Assembly: GCA_036675035.1 (NCBI GenBank)
Contig: JAKFFO010000016.1
Location: forward strand, 1 to 56,820
DNA from: MESE01 sp036675035
GTDB lineage: Bacteria > Pseudomonadota > Gammaproteobacteria > Burkholderiales > Burkholderiaceae_D
DNA: 56,820 bases
Direction: 5' to 3'
Under the pieces are notes generated by a model, which did no database searches, was not told where the DNA came from, and saw only the letters and a program-made list of their open reading frames with translations. Positions within the stretch are counted from its first letter, which is position 1, and each line of letters starts with the position of its first letter. Position numbers and translations under genes: made by a program. Positions 45,451 to 54,455 of this stretch are shown here, in pieces.

Positions 45451-45611
45451 TCCTCGATCTCGTCATCCTTGCATACGATGGGCGTGCCGCGGCTCAGGTA
45501 AAAAAAGCACCAGTTGGCAACGCTCCAGCGAACCTCGAATTCGCCGCGCTTTGTCGCCACAATGCAACGCTGCCCATCCTTCAAAAGGGACTGCGCCGTA
45601 TCTACTCTCAT
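45429..45611 (-). CDS. Small hypothetical protein, 60 residues
   Basis: A compact frame, MRVDTAQSLLKDGQRCIVATK, with RWSVANWCFFYLSRG and an acidic Trp-rich end (DEIEEWWPMID). AGGGCGATTA just before the ATG may serve as a ribosome-binding site. It overlaps the next small frame at its 3' end. It does not match a family I know. Upstream lies the divergent LexA-boxed gene at 45781. Confidence 0.5.
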   Translation of the reverse strand: MRVDTAQSLLKDGQRCIVATKRGEFEVRWSVANWCFFYLSRGTPIVCKDDEIEEWWPMID

Positions 45612-45737
45612 TTAATCGCCCTGGCCTGTTTGAAATTGTAAATCTGTCTACAATCCGCGCGTGTTTTGCGGCGCTTGCGACCGAATGACATTTAGGCGCT
45701 TGCGCTATCGCATATCTTGATCGGCGCGGATGGTTTA

Positions 45738-45757
45738 TACTGTACACCCATACAGTC
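45738..45757. promoter_or_regulatory. LexA (SOS) box
   Basis: TACTGTACACCCATACAGTC fits the E. coli/betaproteobacterial LexA site: CTGT, eight bases, ACAG, with both halves perfect and TA before the first half. It ends 23 bp before the ATG at 45781 and lies over the expected promoter. The downstream gene should be repressed by LexA and induced by DNA damage. Confidence 0.78.
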
Positions 45758-45780
45758 TTTTACCACAAGAGTGTGCTCAA

Positions 45781-46089
45781 ATGAAGTTCCTGCAAGGACA
45801 TAAACTATTTGCCGTTCGGGCGCGCATGGCGCTCGCGGTGGATAAAATCGTCGAGCGCCATCGCTCGGAAGGCCATGTTCTGACCTGGCGCCTGATCCAC
45901 GAAATTGAACGCGAAGCACTGCAGACGCTGACGACGGCCGGCGATCTGGATGCCAGGTATATCCGCATGGTGCGTTCGTCTCGATGGGGCTATGTTCCGC
46001 GCGTCGACGAACCAGCCGACCTGGATGGTTACGAAGAACTGCCGCTGACCGTGAAGCTGATCCGGAATGCATATCAGTCGCTCCATTGA
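45781..46089 (+). CDS. Small protein of unknown function under a LexA box
   Basis: A 102-residue protein from the ATG at 45781; the frame reaches back to 45730 but would run through the LexA box. It is predicted mostly helical and basic: MKFLQGHKLFAVRARMALAVDKIVERHR, then WRLIHEIEREAL and RMVRSSRWGYVPRV. It has no leader peptide, metal site or known domain. Its placement marks it as a likely SOS gene. It could be a DNA-repair helper or a cell-division or lysis factor; nothing in the sequence decides. Confidence 0.72.
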   Translation: MKFLQGHKLFAVRARMALAVDKIVERHRSEGHVLTWRLIHEIEREALQTLTTAGDLDARYIRMVRSSRWGYVPRVDEPADLDGYEELPLTVKLIRNAYQSLH

Positions 46090-46131
46090 TCGGAGCGCTT
46101 CAAACCGGACTTGATCTGGGAGGCCAGGATC

Positions 46132-46710
46132 ATGCTCAGACGTTCTTTCATGCTGATGCTTGCATCGGTGATGGCACTCCCCGCCTCCGCAGCGTCGGCC
46201 AATGAAGAGGCTGTCTGGTCGGCGCTGAAATCCGGCGGCCATATCGTTTTTATCCGCCATGCGGTGACGAACCCGGGAATCGGCGATCCGCCGAACTTCA
46301 CGATCGGCGATTGCAGTACTCAGCGCAATCTGTCGGACAAGGGGCGCGCCGAATCGCAACGTATCGGCGATGCGTTCAGGCATCACAAGATTCCCGTATC
46401 CGATGTGCTGTCCAGCCGTTGGTGCAGGTGCATCGACACCGCGCGGCTTGCATTCGGGCGCGTCAAGCCGGCACCTATGCTCGACTCGATGTTCAGCGAG
46501 CCTCAGCATGAACGGCAACAAAAAAGTCGGGAAGTATTCGCCCGGGCCGCAAATCGCAACAGCAACGCAAACTTGATTATGGTTACGCATGCTCAGAATA
46601 TTCTGGCGCTCACAGGCGTTTCGCCGTCTTCCGGGGAAATGATCGTGGTAAAGCTCGACGGAACTGACAAGTTCAGCGTCGTCGGGCGCCTCGACATATC
46701 GGATGACTAA
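46132..46710 (+). CDS. Exported histidine phosphatase-family protein
   Basis: A 192-residue protein from the ATG at 46132, with GGGAGG at 46118-46123; a TTG at 46111 is less likely. The signal peptide (FMLMLASVMALPASAASA) is followed by the catalytic FIRHAVTNPG (Arg42, His43) and a second His in MVTHAQN, with FSEPQHE between. It should hydrolyse a phosphoester in the periplasm via a phosphohistidine. The substrate is unknown. It starts 42 bp after the LexA-boxed gene, so it may share that transcript. Confidence 0.85.
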   Translation: MLRRSFMLMLASVMALPASAASANEEAVWSALKSGGHIVFIRHAVTNPGIGDPPNFTIGDCSTQRNLSDKGRAESQRIGDAFRHHKIPVSDVLSSRWCRCIDTARLAFGRVKPAPMLDSMFSEPQHERQQKSREVFARAANRNSNANLIMVTHAQNILALTGVSPSSGEMIVVKLDGTDKFSVVGRLDISDD

Positions 46711-46951
46711 TCGGATGACCAAAATACCGCCGAGCCTGTTTTGTTGCACAGGAACTTCCCATTTCCTCGCTCGATTTCCAATACATCCCCGCTGCAATCC
46801 GATAAAGTGACGATGCAAGTACAAATGAAGCACTTGCAAAATTCATCTGAGATAGAAATCGGCGCATGACCGTTTTCGGGTGGTCGCGTGAAGCGCGTTT
46901 GCGGTGACCGCCAGGCGACCGGATTATTTGCTGATATCCAACAATCAAACA

Positions 46952-48916
46952 ATGACGAACGCTGTTCCGGATACCGAGCCCGCCGAACCCGCCACTCTCT
47001 CCGAAGACCCGGAGCGCTATGCGCAACGCCTCGGCGCGGAACTGCTCAAGCTCGAAGGCAGCGTCTTCATTCGTTTTTCCGGCGTTGTCGATGTGGGGCC
47101 GCTGCATGTGCCATATCGTCTGGTACCGGCCCAGGGCGTCTTGGCCAAGCCAAGCAAGTGGCGCAGGCTCGGCCCGGATGGCCAGATGGAGTTGATCCGC
47201 TCACGCGTGAATGCGGACGCAATGGAAGGATTGCATCGCAGCGCCTTTGCATTCGTCGCAAGAATTGCCGCGCTGGCGGACGATGCGGGGCTGGACGCAA
47301 ATTCTTTTTTGCACACGCTCCAAGACAACAATTCTTCGGATCCGGTCGGGCAGATGTTCGATCGCATCGAGCAGCGGCTGGTACACGCAATCGAGCGGCA
47401 GCAGGAAGAACGGCATGCGCTGCTCACACGGGAAAGCATCAATCTGGCGGAATATCCTGCCTCGTTCGATCTCGCGCGCCGACTGCCGCGCCGTTTCATC
47501 GCCCTGCTCGGCCCGACCAATTCCGGTAAAACGCACCAGGCGATGGAAGCACTGATCAAGGCAAAGACCGGCGTCTATCTTGCGCCGCTGCGGCTGCTGG
47601 CCCTGGAAAACTACGAACGCCTGCTGGAGGCTCGGCCACATGGAAAACCGCTCAAGGTGAACTTGATCACGGGTGAGGAGCGCCGGATCGCCGAAGACGC
47701 CACCCACGTCGCCAGCACGGTTGAAATGCTTGACTCCAGGACATGGGTCGATGTCGCCGTCATCGATGAAATCCAGATGCTGGCCGACCGCGACCGCGGC
47801 GCGGCATGGACTGCGGCGGTATGCGGTGCGCCGGCCAATGTGGTTTATCTGGTCGGCGCCTTGGAGGCGCGCCGTGCGGTCGAAGCGCTCGCCGAGCGGC
47901 TCGAATGTCCGATCGAAATCCATACCTTGCGGCGCAAGGGGCCGCTTGCGATGGAACCGGGCCCGGTTCGCAAGTTGCGCAATCTGCGGCGCGGCGATGC
48001 GGTGATTGCGTTTTCGCGCCGCAATGTGCTGATGTGGCGCGACATGATTGCCGAAAGCGGATTTTCCGTCGCGACAATCTACGGCAATCTGTCGCCCGAA
48101 GTACGCCAGGCGCAGGCCGCGCGCTTTCGCAACGGTGAAGCCGATATCGTGGTCGGCACCGATGCGATCGCGATGGGATTGAACCTGCCGATCGAACGCG
48201 TAGTGATGACGACGTCGATCAAGTACAACGGCTATGAGGAAGAAGAGATACCGGCAGCGCTGGCCAGGCAGATTGCCGGCCGCGCGGGACGTTTCGGCGT
48301 ACACGAAGAGGGATTCGTCGCCGGCTACGACGATGAGACGCACCATGTGATGCGTTCGCTGCTGAAGGAAAAAATTCCCGCGCTTGCCACGGCCGGCTTT
48401 TCCGTCGCACCTTCGCTGGAACACCTGCATCGCATCTCTTCCGTTACCGGCGAACAATCGCTGACCAGGTTGTTCAAGCGCTTCGTGCACAACATCGATG
48501 TGCCCGACGGATTTTTCTATCCACGCATTACCGAGGAACAGACGGAGCGCGCGCTCTGGCTGGATACCTTGCCGCTTTCGATAGCAGAAAAATTCATGCT
48601 GTCGATGGTGCCGATTTCATCGCGGATCCCTTCCCTGCACGCAGCCTGGGAAAACTGGGCACGCGCACTGGCAAAACGCAAGGTATGCGCGCTGCATCGT
48701 GATCCCGCAGGCTTCCTGCGTCAGAATCTCCAGGATGTCGAAGACACTTGCCGGATGTATTCGGCCTATGCGTGGCTGAGCTTTCGTATCCCGGAATATT
48801 TTCCCGACGGCGAGTTGGCGCATGAATTGGCACGCGAAGCATCGGAACGTGTCGATTCGGTATTGCAGGCACAAAATGCCGCGCTGCGGCGACGACGCGG
48901 CGGAAAGGGAAAGTGA
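46952..48916 (+). CDS. SUV3-like DExH RNA helicase
   Basis: A 654-residue protein from the ATG at 46952; a GTG at 46904 is possible, and neither has a clear ribosome-binding site. The Walker A GPTNSGKTHQA (187-197), PLRLLALENYERL, TGEERR, HVASTVEM and DEIQM (272-276) in place of DEAD, then AFSRRNV, IVVGTDAIAMGLNLPIERV and QIAGRAGR, match SUV3, the mitochondrial degradosome helicase, closely. An N-terminal ~170-residue extension and a C-terminal SUV3-type region are present. It should unwind RNA 3' to 5', perhaps with a nuclease. A bacterial SUV3 is known but uncommon. Confidence 0.88.
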   Translation: MTNAVPDTEPAEPATLSEDPERYAQRLGAELLKLEGSVFIRFSGVVDVGPLHVPYRLVPAQGVLAKPSKWRRLGPDGQMELIRSRVNADAMEGLHRSAFAFVARIAALADDAGLDANSFLHTLQDNNSSDPVGQMFDRIEQRLVHAIERQQEERHALLTRESINLAEYPASFDLARRLPRRFIALLGPTNSGKTHQAMEALIKAKTGVYLAPLRLLALENYERLLEARPHGKPLKVNLITGEERRIAEDATHVASTVEMLDSRTWVDVAVIDEIQMLADRDRGAAWTAAVCGAPANVVYLVGALEARRAVEALAERLECPIEIHTLRRKGPLAMEPGPVRKLRNLRRGDAVIAFSRRNVLMWRDMIAESGFSVATIYGNLSPEVRQAQAARFRNGEADIVVGTDAIAMGLNLPIERVVMTTSIKYNGYEEEEIPAALARQIAGRAGRFGVHEEGFVAGYDDETHHVMRSLLKEKIPALATAGFSVAPSLEHLHRISSVTGEQSLTRLFKRFVHNIDVPDGFFYPRITEEQTERALWLDTLPLSIAEKFMLSMVPISSRIPSLHAAWENWARALAKRKVCALHRDPAGFLRQNLQDVEDTCRMYSAYAWLSFRIPEYFPDGELAHELAREASERVDSVLQAQNAALRRRRGGKGK

Positions 48917-49028
48917 TGGATCGCGAAGTCAATGCGATCGGCGAGAAAGTATGAAATACCTTTCCAGATTGAATTTGGAGTGGATCGCCTGACCAGATTT
49001 CCCGAACCTGCAACACACCACAAGCAAC

Positions 49029-49256
49029 TTACGCAAGGCCGGCTCGTTTCGCTTTCGTCAAAAGATGATGCCGGATTATCGTATTTGAAAAACAGGCCCA
49101 TTCCCATTCTTCAGTATAAATTTTAGCGCTCTTCTCGACATACTGGTACAGCCATCCGCAATCGCAGCACTCGGGGCATTCGAGCTCGGGAATTTTCTGT
49201 GCCATCGCGGCAGCCATTCGCTCCAGGTCTTCCAGCGCCACATCGTTCTTGTCCAT
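49029..49256 (-). CDS. Small Cys-rich hypothetical protein
   Basis: A 75-residue protein from the ATG at 49256, with AAAGG well spaced; the frame reaches 49304. The block LECPECCDCGW gives four Cys in eight residues, and may hold zinc or an iron-sulfur cluster. The N-terminal half is a helix (ALEDLERMAAAMAQKI), and the end is basic. The family is not recognised. Confidence 0.6.
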   Translation of the reverse strand: MDKNDVALEDLERMAAAMAQKIPELECPECCDCGWLYQYVEKSAKIYTEEWEWACFSNTIIRHHLLTKAKRAGLA

Positions 49257-49316
49257 CTTTTCGCCTTTGTTCATTCCCGACCGCATCCCGCAGTACGGAA
49301 GCAAGTTATCGCACCA

Positions 49317-49631
49317 TCATACGCTTCGCCGTGGCTTGAATTCAAAATGAATTACATAGGCACGTTCGCCATAGATTGCCGCCGTGCAGCGTTCGGCGCC
49401 CTCTTCCGAATGGCCGATCTCGAGCTGGAGGCAATCCGGGATTCCGGGAGGCAGTACCTTGCATGCACTAAAGTAAATTCCGCGTTGCGTCGGCACGGCC
49501 GGTGCGATCCATTCGCAAACAGGCGCGGTATCTAGCGTTGACGCGGGGATAAACGGCGATTCGGGAAATAATGCAGCCATGTAAAAAATCACTCCATCAA
49601 CTTTGCATCCGTACTTACTCGTCAACGGCAT
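49317..49631 (-). CDS. Hypothetical protein
   Basis: A 104-residue frame from the ATG at 49631; a start at 49652 would add seven residues. Its composition is natural: YGCKVDGVIFYMAALFPESPF, then ERAYVIHFEFKPRR at the end. It has no leader, domain or ribosome-binding site that I can recognise. It lies 60 bp downstream of the Cys-rich small gene's start on the same strand. Confidence 0.5.
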   Translation of the reverse strand: MPLTSKYGCKVDGVIFYMAALFPESPFIPASTLDTAPVCEWIAPAVPTQRGIYFSACKVLPPGIPDCLQLEIGHSEEGAERCTAAIYGERAYVIHFEFKPRRSV

Positions 49632-49703
49632 ACGTAAATATAAGAAGAACAAATACTGATGTTTTTGTTCCCTGTGAAGACATGGCGACCGTTCCGCATA
49701 ATT

Positions 49704-49859
49704 TCAATTGACGAGATACGAAAATACATAGCCGACATGAATTTTCAATTTGAAACCTGTTTCTTCGACTTTATTAACCGCGAAGAAAGTGCCGTCCAAG
49801 ATAAAATACGGCGGTTCGACGTGAACTATTTCGGTTTCAACTATCCACTTTAATTTCAT
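49704..49859 (-). CDS. Possible 51-residue protein
   Basis: A short frame with beta-rich, natural-looking residues (KWIVETEIVHVEPPYFILDG, FKLKIHVGYVFSYLVN). Its codons resemble those of its neighbours, but it has no ribosome-binding site. A plus-strand frame (49659-49853) covers the same bases and looks less natural. It starts 12 bp from the divergent dehydrogenase gene, so it would share promoter space. Confidence 0.3.
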   Translation of the reverse strand: MKLKWIVETEIVHVEPPYFILDGTFFAVNKVEETGFKLKIHVGYVFSYLVN

Positions 49860-49870
49860 CGGAAAACAAC

Positions 49871-51169
49871 ATGAGCAGCAATATCGTGATCGTGGGTGGC
49901 GGTGCGGGCGGACTGGAGCTTGCCAGCAAGCTGGGCCGGAAACTTGGCCGCAACCGGGTGACGCTGGTGGATAGCCGCCTGTATCACATCTGGAAACCGT
50001 CATTGCATGAAGTCGCGGCCGGCACGCTGGATATTCATCAGGAAGGACTGTCGTATCAGATGCTGGCCCACGACAATGGCTTCACCTTTGTATATGGCGC
50101 CCTCGCCGGCCTGGACCCTGCCGCGAACCGGATCACGGTGTCCGCGATCATGGGCGAATCCGATGAAGTGATCATTCCGGAGCGCACGCTGGCGTTTTCG
50201 ACGCTCTGCATAGCGGTCGGCAGCATTTCGAATTATTTTGGTGTGCCGGGCGCCCGCGAAAACACCATCTCGCTGAATGCGACCGAGGATGCGGAACGGT
50301 TTCGCCTGAAAATGCTGAAGCTGCTTACGATGGCCGAGCTGCAGAAGGAAAGCAATCCCGCTGCAGGACTGGATATCGTCATCATCGGCGGCGGCGCTAC
50401 CGGTGTCGAGCTGGCGGCGGAGCTGCGCGAAGCGAGCAATGTCTACGCCGACTACGGTTTCCGCCAGCTCGACCCGATGAAAGACGTGCGCATCAAGTTG
50501 CTGGAGGGCGCTCCACGCATACTGGCGCCGCTGCCGGAACGCGTTTCCGTTGCCGCCACACGATTGCTCGAGCAGCGCCAGGTGGTGGTCGTTACCGGCT
50601 GTCGGGTGGTGGAGATACAGCCGGACTGCGTGAAGGATGCGAACGGTATATCGCATCCTTCCGATATTTGTGTGTGGGCCGCAGGAATCAAGGCGCCTGA
50701 ATTTCTGGGCAATCTGGGATTGCCTGTCAATAAAGCAGGTCAGATCCTGGTCACCGACAAGCTGAATGTCGTCGGCTTTCCGGACATTTACGCGTTGGGC
50801 GATTGTGCCGCCTGTGTCGATGTCGATGGCAAGCCGGTGCCGCCGCGCGCCCAGGCGGCGCATCAGCAAGCCGACTATCTGCTTGAAACTTTCATCCGGC
50901 AGGCAAAGGGAAAACCGGCGCCGGACAAGCCATATCTATACCGGGATTACGGATCACTGGTGTCGATGGGACAGCAAACCACCGTCGGCAGCCTGATGGG
51001 TTCGCTCAAGGGATTGAGCTGGTTCGTGGAAGGGTTGTTTGCGCGCATCATGTACATCAGCCTGCACCTGATGCATCACAAGGCGGTGCTGGGAACAGTG
51101 CGCACCGGCGCGCTGGCGATCGGACGCTTTCTGGTCAAGCGGACCACCGCTCTGGTCAAGCTGCATTGA
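49871..51169 (+). CDS. ndh: Type II NADH dehydrogenase (NDH-2)
   Basis: A 432-residue flavoprotein. FAD-binding IVIVGGGAGGLELASKLG lies at the N-terminus, and the NADH-binding IVIIGGGATGVELAAEL near residue 170. GFPDIYALGDCAA and RAQAAHQQADYL follow, with a C-terminal amphipathic membrane-anchoring region (MYISLHLMHHKAVLG, RFLVKRTTALVKL). It passes electrons from NADH to quinone without pumping protons. Spacing to the upstream small genes is short. Confidence 0.92.
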   Translation: MSSNIVIVGGGAGGLELASKLGRKLGRNRVTLVDSRLYHIWKPSLHEVAAGTLDIHQEGLSYQMLAHDNGFTFVYGALAGLDPAANRITVSAIMGESDEVIIPERTLAFSTLCIAVGSISNYFGVPGARENTISLNATEDAERFRLKMLKLLTMAELQKESNPAAGLDIVIIGGGATGVELAAELREASNVYADYGFRQLDPMKDVRIKLLEGAPRILAPLPERVSVAATRLLEQRQVVVVTGCRVVEIQPDCVKDANGISHPSDICVWAAGIKAPEFLGNLGLPVNKAGQILVTDKLNVVGFPDIYALGDCAACVDVDGKPVPPRAQAAHQQADYLLETFIRQAKGKPAPDKPYLYRDYGSLVSMGQQTTVGSLMGSLKGLSWFVEGLFARIMYISLHLMHHKAVLGTVRTGALAIGRFLVKRTTALVKLH

Positions 51170-51256
51170 TACGGAAGGCGTTACGGAACGCGGCAGGAGT
51201 TGCATCACATTGTGATTCGTTACCGGTCTGACTTGATCGGTACAAGATTCGATCGA

Positions 51257-52303
51257 CTAATAGCTCACAAGGAAACCGAAACCGATCGTGTTCTGGTGGT
51301 AGTTGTAATCGATCAGGCTTTGACCATACCCGGAAAACAGCTGCACATATCCCTTCAGATGGGACGCCAGCGGGAAGGCCCAGCCGGCCTGGATTGCGCC
51401 GCGATCGGTGCGAAAATTGCGCCGAACCAGCAGCGACAGTTCGTGGCCGTTGCTTCTGTATGTGCCCACGACATCGCCGTATCCCATATAGTCGTTTATG
51501 TCCGGATTGTCGTCCTCCGCCGGATCTTCGTCGAGCCGTTTCCATGCACGCGCCAGAAGCGTAAATTTACCGCGCTCCAGGCCGGCCTGCGCGTACACGC
51601 GATTCCAGCTGCGCGAGAGCGTCGAAGCTTGCCCGTTCGATTGATGGACAAATCCCAGATTGACAAAACGGGCATGCATTCCCAGGAATCGAAAGGTCAA
51701 TGGCGTGACCAGCATGACTTCCGGCTGGTAATTCGATTCGCGGAACGGACTGGATGCCCTGTGGTTACCTGCCTGCCAAAAGCTTTCCTGCGTGTACCCG
51801 ACCCACAGGTCGGAATTCGTGTCCAGCGCGTTTTCCATGACCTTCATCTTGAATCCGATTCGAAACGCCAGTTCCGCATTCGACAGATTCTCGCCGGAAG
51901 TCAATGTCCTGAACGGACGATACGGCGCCTCATTGGGTGACGAGCTATAGGTGGCGATAAGGTAGTTCGTGCGATGCGGACGAAACGCGAATATGCCGCG
52001 CTTGTGTTCCTGGTCTGTTTCCCAATGTCTGGCAAGGCTGAATGTTGACGGTGCATCATCGGTTGGGTTTTCCGTTGGCGTAACAGATTCCGGTTTGGGC
52101 TGTGAAGTGGTAGAACTCTCATTGACTATTGCGCCGTTGCCCGAAAGATTATCGGCAGCAAGTCTGTCGTAACATGCAAGCCGTTGAGCATTTTCGAGAA
52201 TGCCGGCACATTCCATTAATGTCGCCGGCGGTTCAGCCGCGGCTGCGCAGCCGCACGTAATCAGCAATGAAAGAAACAGTTTTGAGCGGAAAATTACTTG
52301 CAT
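51257..52303 (-). CDS. pldA: Outer-membrane phospholipase A1 (OMPLA)
   Basis: A 348-residue protein. The signal peptide is followed by a ~70-residue linker holding LMECAGILENAQRLACYDRLAA, then a 12-strand barrel. His220, Ser222 (FVHQSNGQ) and Asn234 (RSWNRVY) keep the +2 and +14 spacing of the OMPLA triad His142/Ser144/Asn156. GYGQSLIDYNYHQ forms the last strands. It cleaves phospholipids misplaced to the outer leaflet. The upstream 72 bp to the metallophosphoesterase gene hold no gene. Confidence 0.92.
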   Translation of the reverse strand: MQVIFRSKLFLSLLITCGCAAAAEPPATLMECAGILENAQRLACYDRLAADNLSGNGAIVNESSTTSQPKPESVTPTENPTDDAPSTFSLARHWETDQEHKRGIFAFRPHRTNYLIATYSSSPNEAPYRPFRTLTSGENLSNAELAFRIGFKMKVMENALDTNSDLWVGYTQESFWQAGNHRASSPFRESNYQPEVMLVTPLTFRFLGMHARFVNLGFVHQSNGQASTLSRSWNRVYAQAGLERGKFTLLARAWKRLDEDPAEDDNPDINDYMGYGDVVGTYRSNGHELSLLVRRNFRTDRGAIQAGWAFPLASHLKGYVQLFSGYGQSLIDYNYHQNTIGFGFLVSY

Positions 52304-52375
52304 CGATTGGTTGCAGCAACAGAACGGTGTTCACAACATGATCAAATGACAATTCGATTATCGTCCAGAACGCTT

Positions 52376-53200
52376 TCAGGGTCTTGCGCCGCTTCCGGCC
52401 GTGCCGGAAAACGCACCGATACTTACTACCAGATGCGGATCGAATCCCTTGTTTTCCCATTCGATCTGTTCGATCGATTTTGCCGACAGCCGGTTCAGTG
52501 GATAACCGCGCGGGTTCGCAACGATCCGCGTTCCGGATACTTGATAATCGAAACTGTCATGCACATGGCCATGAATCCACAAGGCGGCCTTGCCCAACAG
52601 CGGCGTCAAATCGCTGACGAATGCGGCATTCAGTATCGAACCGGCGAACCGCGGATGAACTGAATCCGGATGCGGACCGTGATGCGTGACGACGACAGTC
52701 GGCCCGTCAAATTCTTCGTCGAGCTTCATTTCCAGCCAGCGTCGTGAATCCCGATGAATGCCGAGCGCATCCTGTGCGGCAAATAAGCCGTCGCCGGTAC
52801 GGATCACCTGATGGTCTCTCAGCTTCGCTTGCGCTTCGGCCATTGCCGCAAGCGGATCGTCCGACCCCAACAGGTAGTCGGTCCACAGACAGCAGCCGAG
52901 AAAGCGTACGCCCTGCAGTACATACTCATCCTTTTCCAGGTAATGCAGCTGGCTGCCGGCCGACGCCGAACGCATGTTCTGAATCAGATCGGCACATTGT
53001 GCGAAATACATTTCATGATTGCCATGCACATAGATCACCGGCACCGGCCAGTCCGCGAATGCGGCAATCGCCTCGGTGGTGCGATGGATATCGCCCGCGA
53101 TCACCAGCACATCGGCATTGGCCGGTTCGATGACGCGATAACCCGGGAACGGCTTTTCCAGGTACTCAAGATGCAGGTCGGATGCGATCTGAATTTTCAT
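52376..53200 (-). CDS. Calcineurin-like metallophosphoesterase
   Basis: A 274-residue protein from the ATG at 53200; the frame reaches 53227. The metal motifs come in order: SDLHLE (DxH), GDIH, GNHE, THHGP and GHVH. It should hydrolyse a phosphodiester or phosphomonoester using two metal ions. There is no leader, so it is cytoplasmic. The substrate is unknown. It is on the same strand as pldA but separated by 72 bp. Confidence 0.88.
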   Translation of the reverse strand: MKIQIASDLHLEYLEKPFPGYRVIEPANADVLVIAGDIHRTTEAIAAFADWPVPVIYVHGNHEMYFAQCADLIQNMRSASAGSQLHYLEKDEYVLQGVRFLGCCLWTDYLLGSDDPLAAMAEAQAKLRDHQVIRTGDGLFAAQDALGIHRDSRRWLEMKLDEEFDGPTVVVTHHGPHPDSVHPRFAGSILNAAFVSDLTPLLGKAALWIHGHVHDSFDYQVSGTRIVANPRGYPLNRLSAKSIEQIEWENKGFDPHLVVSIGAFSGTAGSGARP

Positions 53201-53797
53201 GGATTTCAAGAAGTCTGCCGCCCGCATCGGATCCGGGCGCTACTGCTGACCGAAAAGTACCAAAGCTATCAGCGAAACGGTGATGAGCATGATGCACGAT
53301 CCTTGTCTCTCAAGCCAAGCTCTTGTTCGGAAGGCTGAGCATGACACATACAAGCTGCCTTGCTGCCAGTTGGCCACGCTGTCGCTCTCGATGTACTGCA
53401 CTGTATCGAGATCCGTCACCGAAATCTCTGAGAGAGCTGATTGCGAAGCGGGGCTGGATCAGGCCGGATCGTGTGTGTATCGTTCACAACTACCCGACCT
53501 AGTTTACATCACATGGCGATAGCATTCAGATCGCAACCCCCCTTTGCAATGCATGCATAATTTTCAGGACACGAGTTGGTCGAAATAGTTGCCGCACACA
53601 GTAACGAGGATTTGCACAGTCGCCGAAGCTTCGGAAAAAAATTCGAAATAAACGGCAAGCAATAAAGCCGTCCTGCGGCGGCGTCGTTAGCTCCTTTTTT
53701 TCGACAGAACCACGCGAACAATCGCCTGTCCTATAATGTATCGGGACCGGCGAACGACTCCCTTTGATTATGATGGCCTCCTGTGGCGATGGTACAT
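53201..53797. other. Gene-free region upstream of the first hemerythrin gene
   Basis: About 600 bp with no convincing frame on either strand. A TATAAT sits at 53732-53737, 60 bp before the hemerythrin gene, without a good -35. A 12-bp palindrome (53623-53634) has A's on one side but no terminator layout. Small frames (53280-53522 plus, 53526-53807 minus) have no features. Confidence 0.5.
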
Positions 53798-54394
53798 ATG
53801 AAAACACTTGTAACTCGGTTGGAAGCGGAACATCGCAATCTCGAAAGGCTCACGAACCTGCTCGATAGCTTTCCTGCGCGGCTGTCGCAATCGCAGCCGA
53901 CGATATCAGAGATAACGCTGCTGGTGGATGTGCTGAGCTACCTGACACAATTCCCGGATGTCCATCATCATCCGCTGGAAGATCGTATTGTTGCTGCGCT
54001 GCGCGGCAAAGGCGCACTTCCGGTTGATCTCGGCGAAGAAATCGAGCGCCAGCATCACGTGCTGGGCCGGCAAGGCAATGCATTGATGCGCGATCTGGAA
54101 TCGGCGGCGCGACAGGAAACGATATCGTGGTCGCAATTGCCGCTTGAAATTCGTCTTTATGCCGAGCGCTTGCGCCACAACATGGCGGTCGAGGAGCTGG
54201 CCTTGTTTCCGCTGGCCGTTGCCGCTCTGAACGATGAAGACGCGCGCGAGATCGGCGCTCAGCTGCCGGACGCACCACACGATCCCCTGTTTTCCGACAC
54301 CGCCACCGCAAGGTTTGCCGACCTCCATCGGCTTATTGCAACAGAAGCCGATTGCGGCTGTTTCAATGACAATGCGGCAGGCACGAACGGTTGA
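53798..54394 (+). CDS. Hemerythrin-domain protein 1
   Basis: A 198-residue protein. The start may be 53798 or 53789. An HHE-type four-helix bundle carries EHRNLE, DVHHHPLEDRI, ERQHHVLG and HNMAVEELALFPLA, which together supply the His and Glu that bind two irons. It may bind O2 or NO or store iron. It ends with GCFNDN. A second hemerythrin-domain gene lies at 55835-56401. The AhpD-like gene follows by 61 bp. Confidence 0.85.
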   Translation: MKTLVTRLEAEHRNLERLTNLLDSFPARLSQSQPTISEITLLVDVLSYLTQFPDVHHHPLEDRIVAALRGKGALPVDLGEEIERQHHVLGRQGNALMRDLESAARQETISWSQLPLEIRLYAERLRHNMAVEELALFPLAVAALNDEDAREIGAQLPDAPHDPLFSDTATARFADLHRLIATEADCGCFNDNAAGTNG

Positions 54395-54455
54395 GACTGG
54401 CGATTGACGCCTATAGTTGATCTTTAAGCTGATCCTTACAAAAGGAGCATGTGCA

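Noticed and set aside
47201..48490. 429-residue minus-strand frame inside the helicase gene
   Set aside because: It is antisense to a complete SUV3-like gene; His/Arg-rich composition typical of a shadow frame.
53623..53634. 12-bp palindrome as a terminator
   Set aside because: The adjacent A-run is on the wrong side for the minus strand, and no gene ends nearby on the plus strand.
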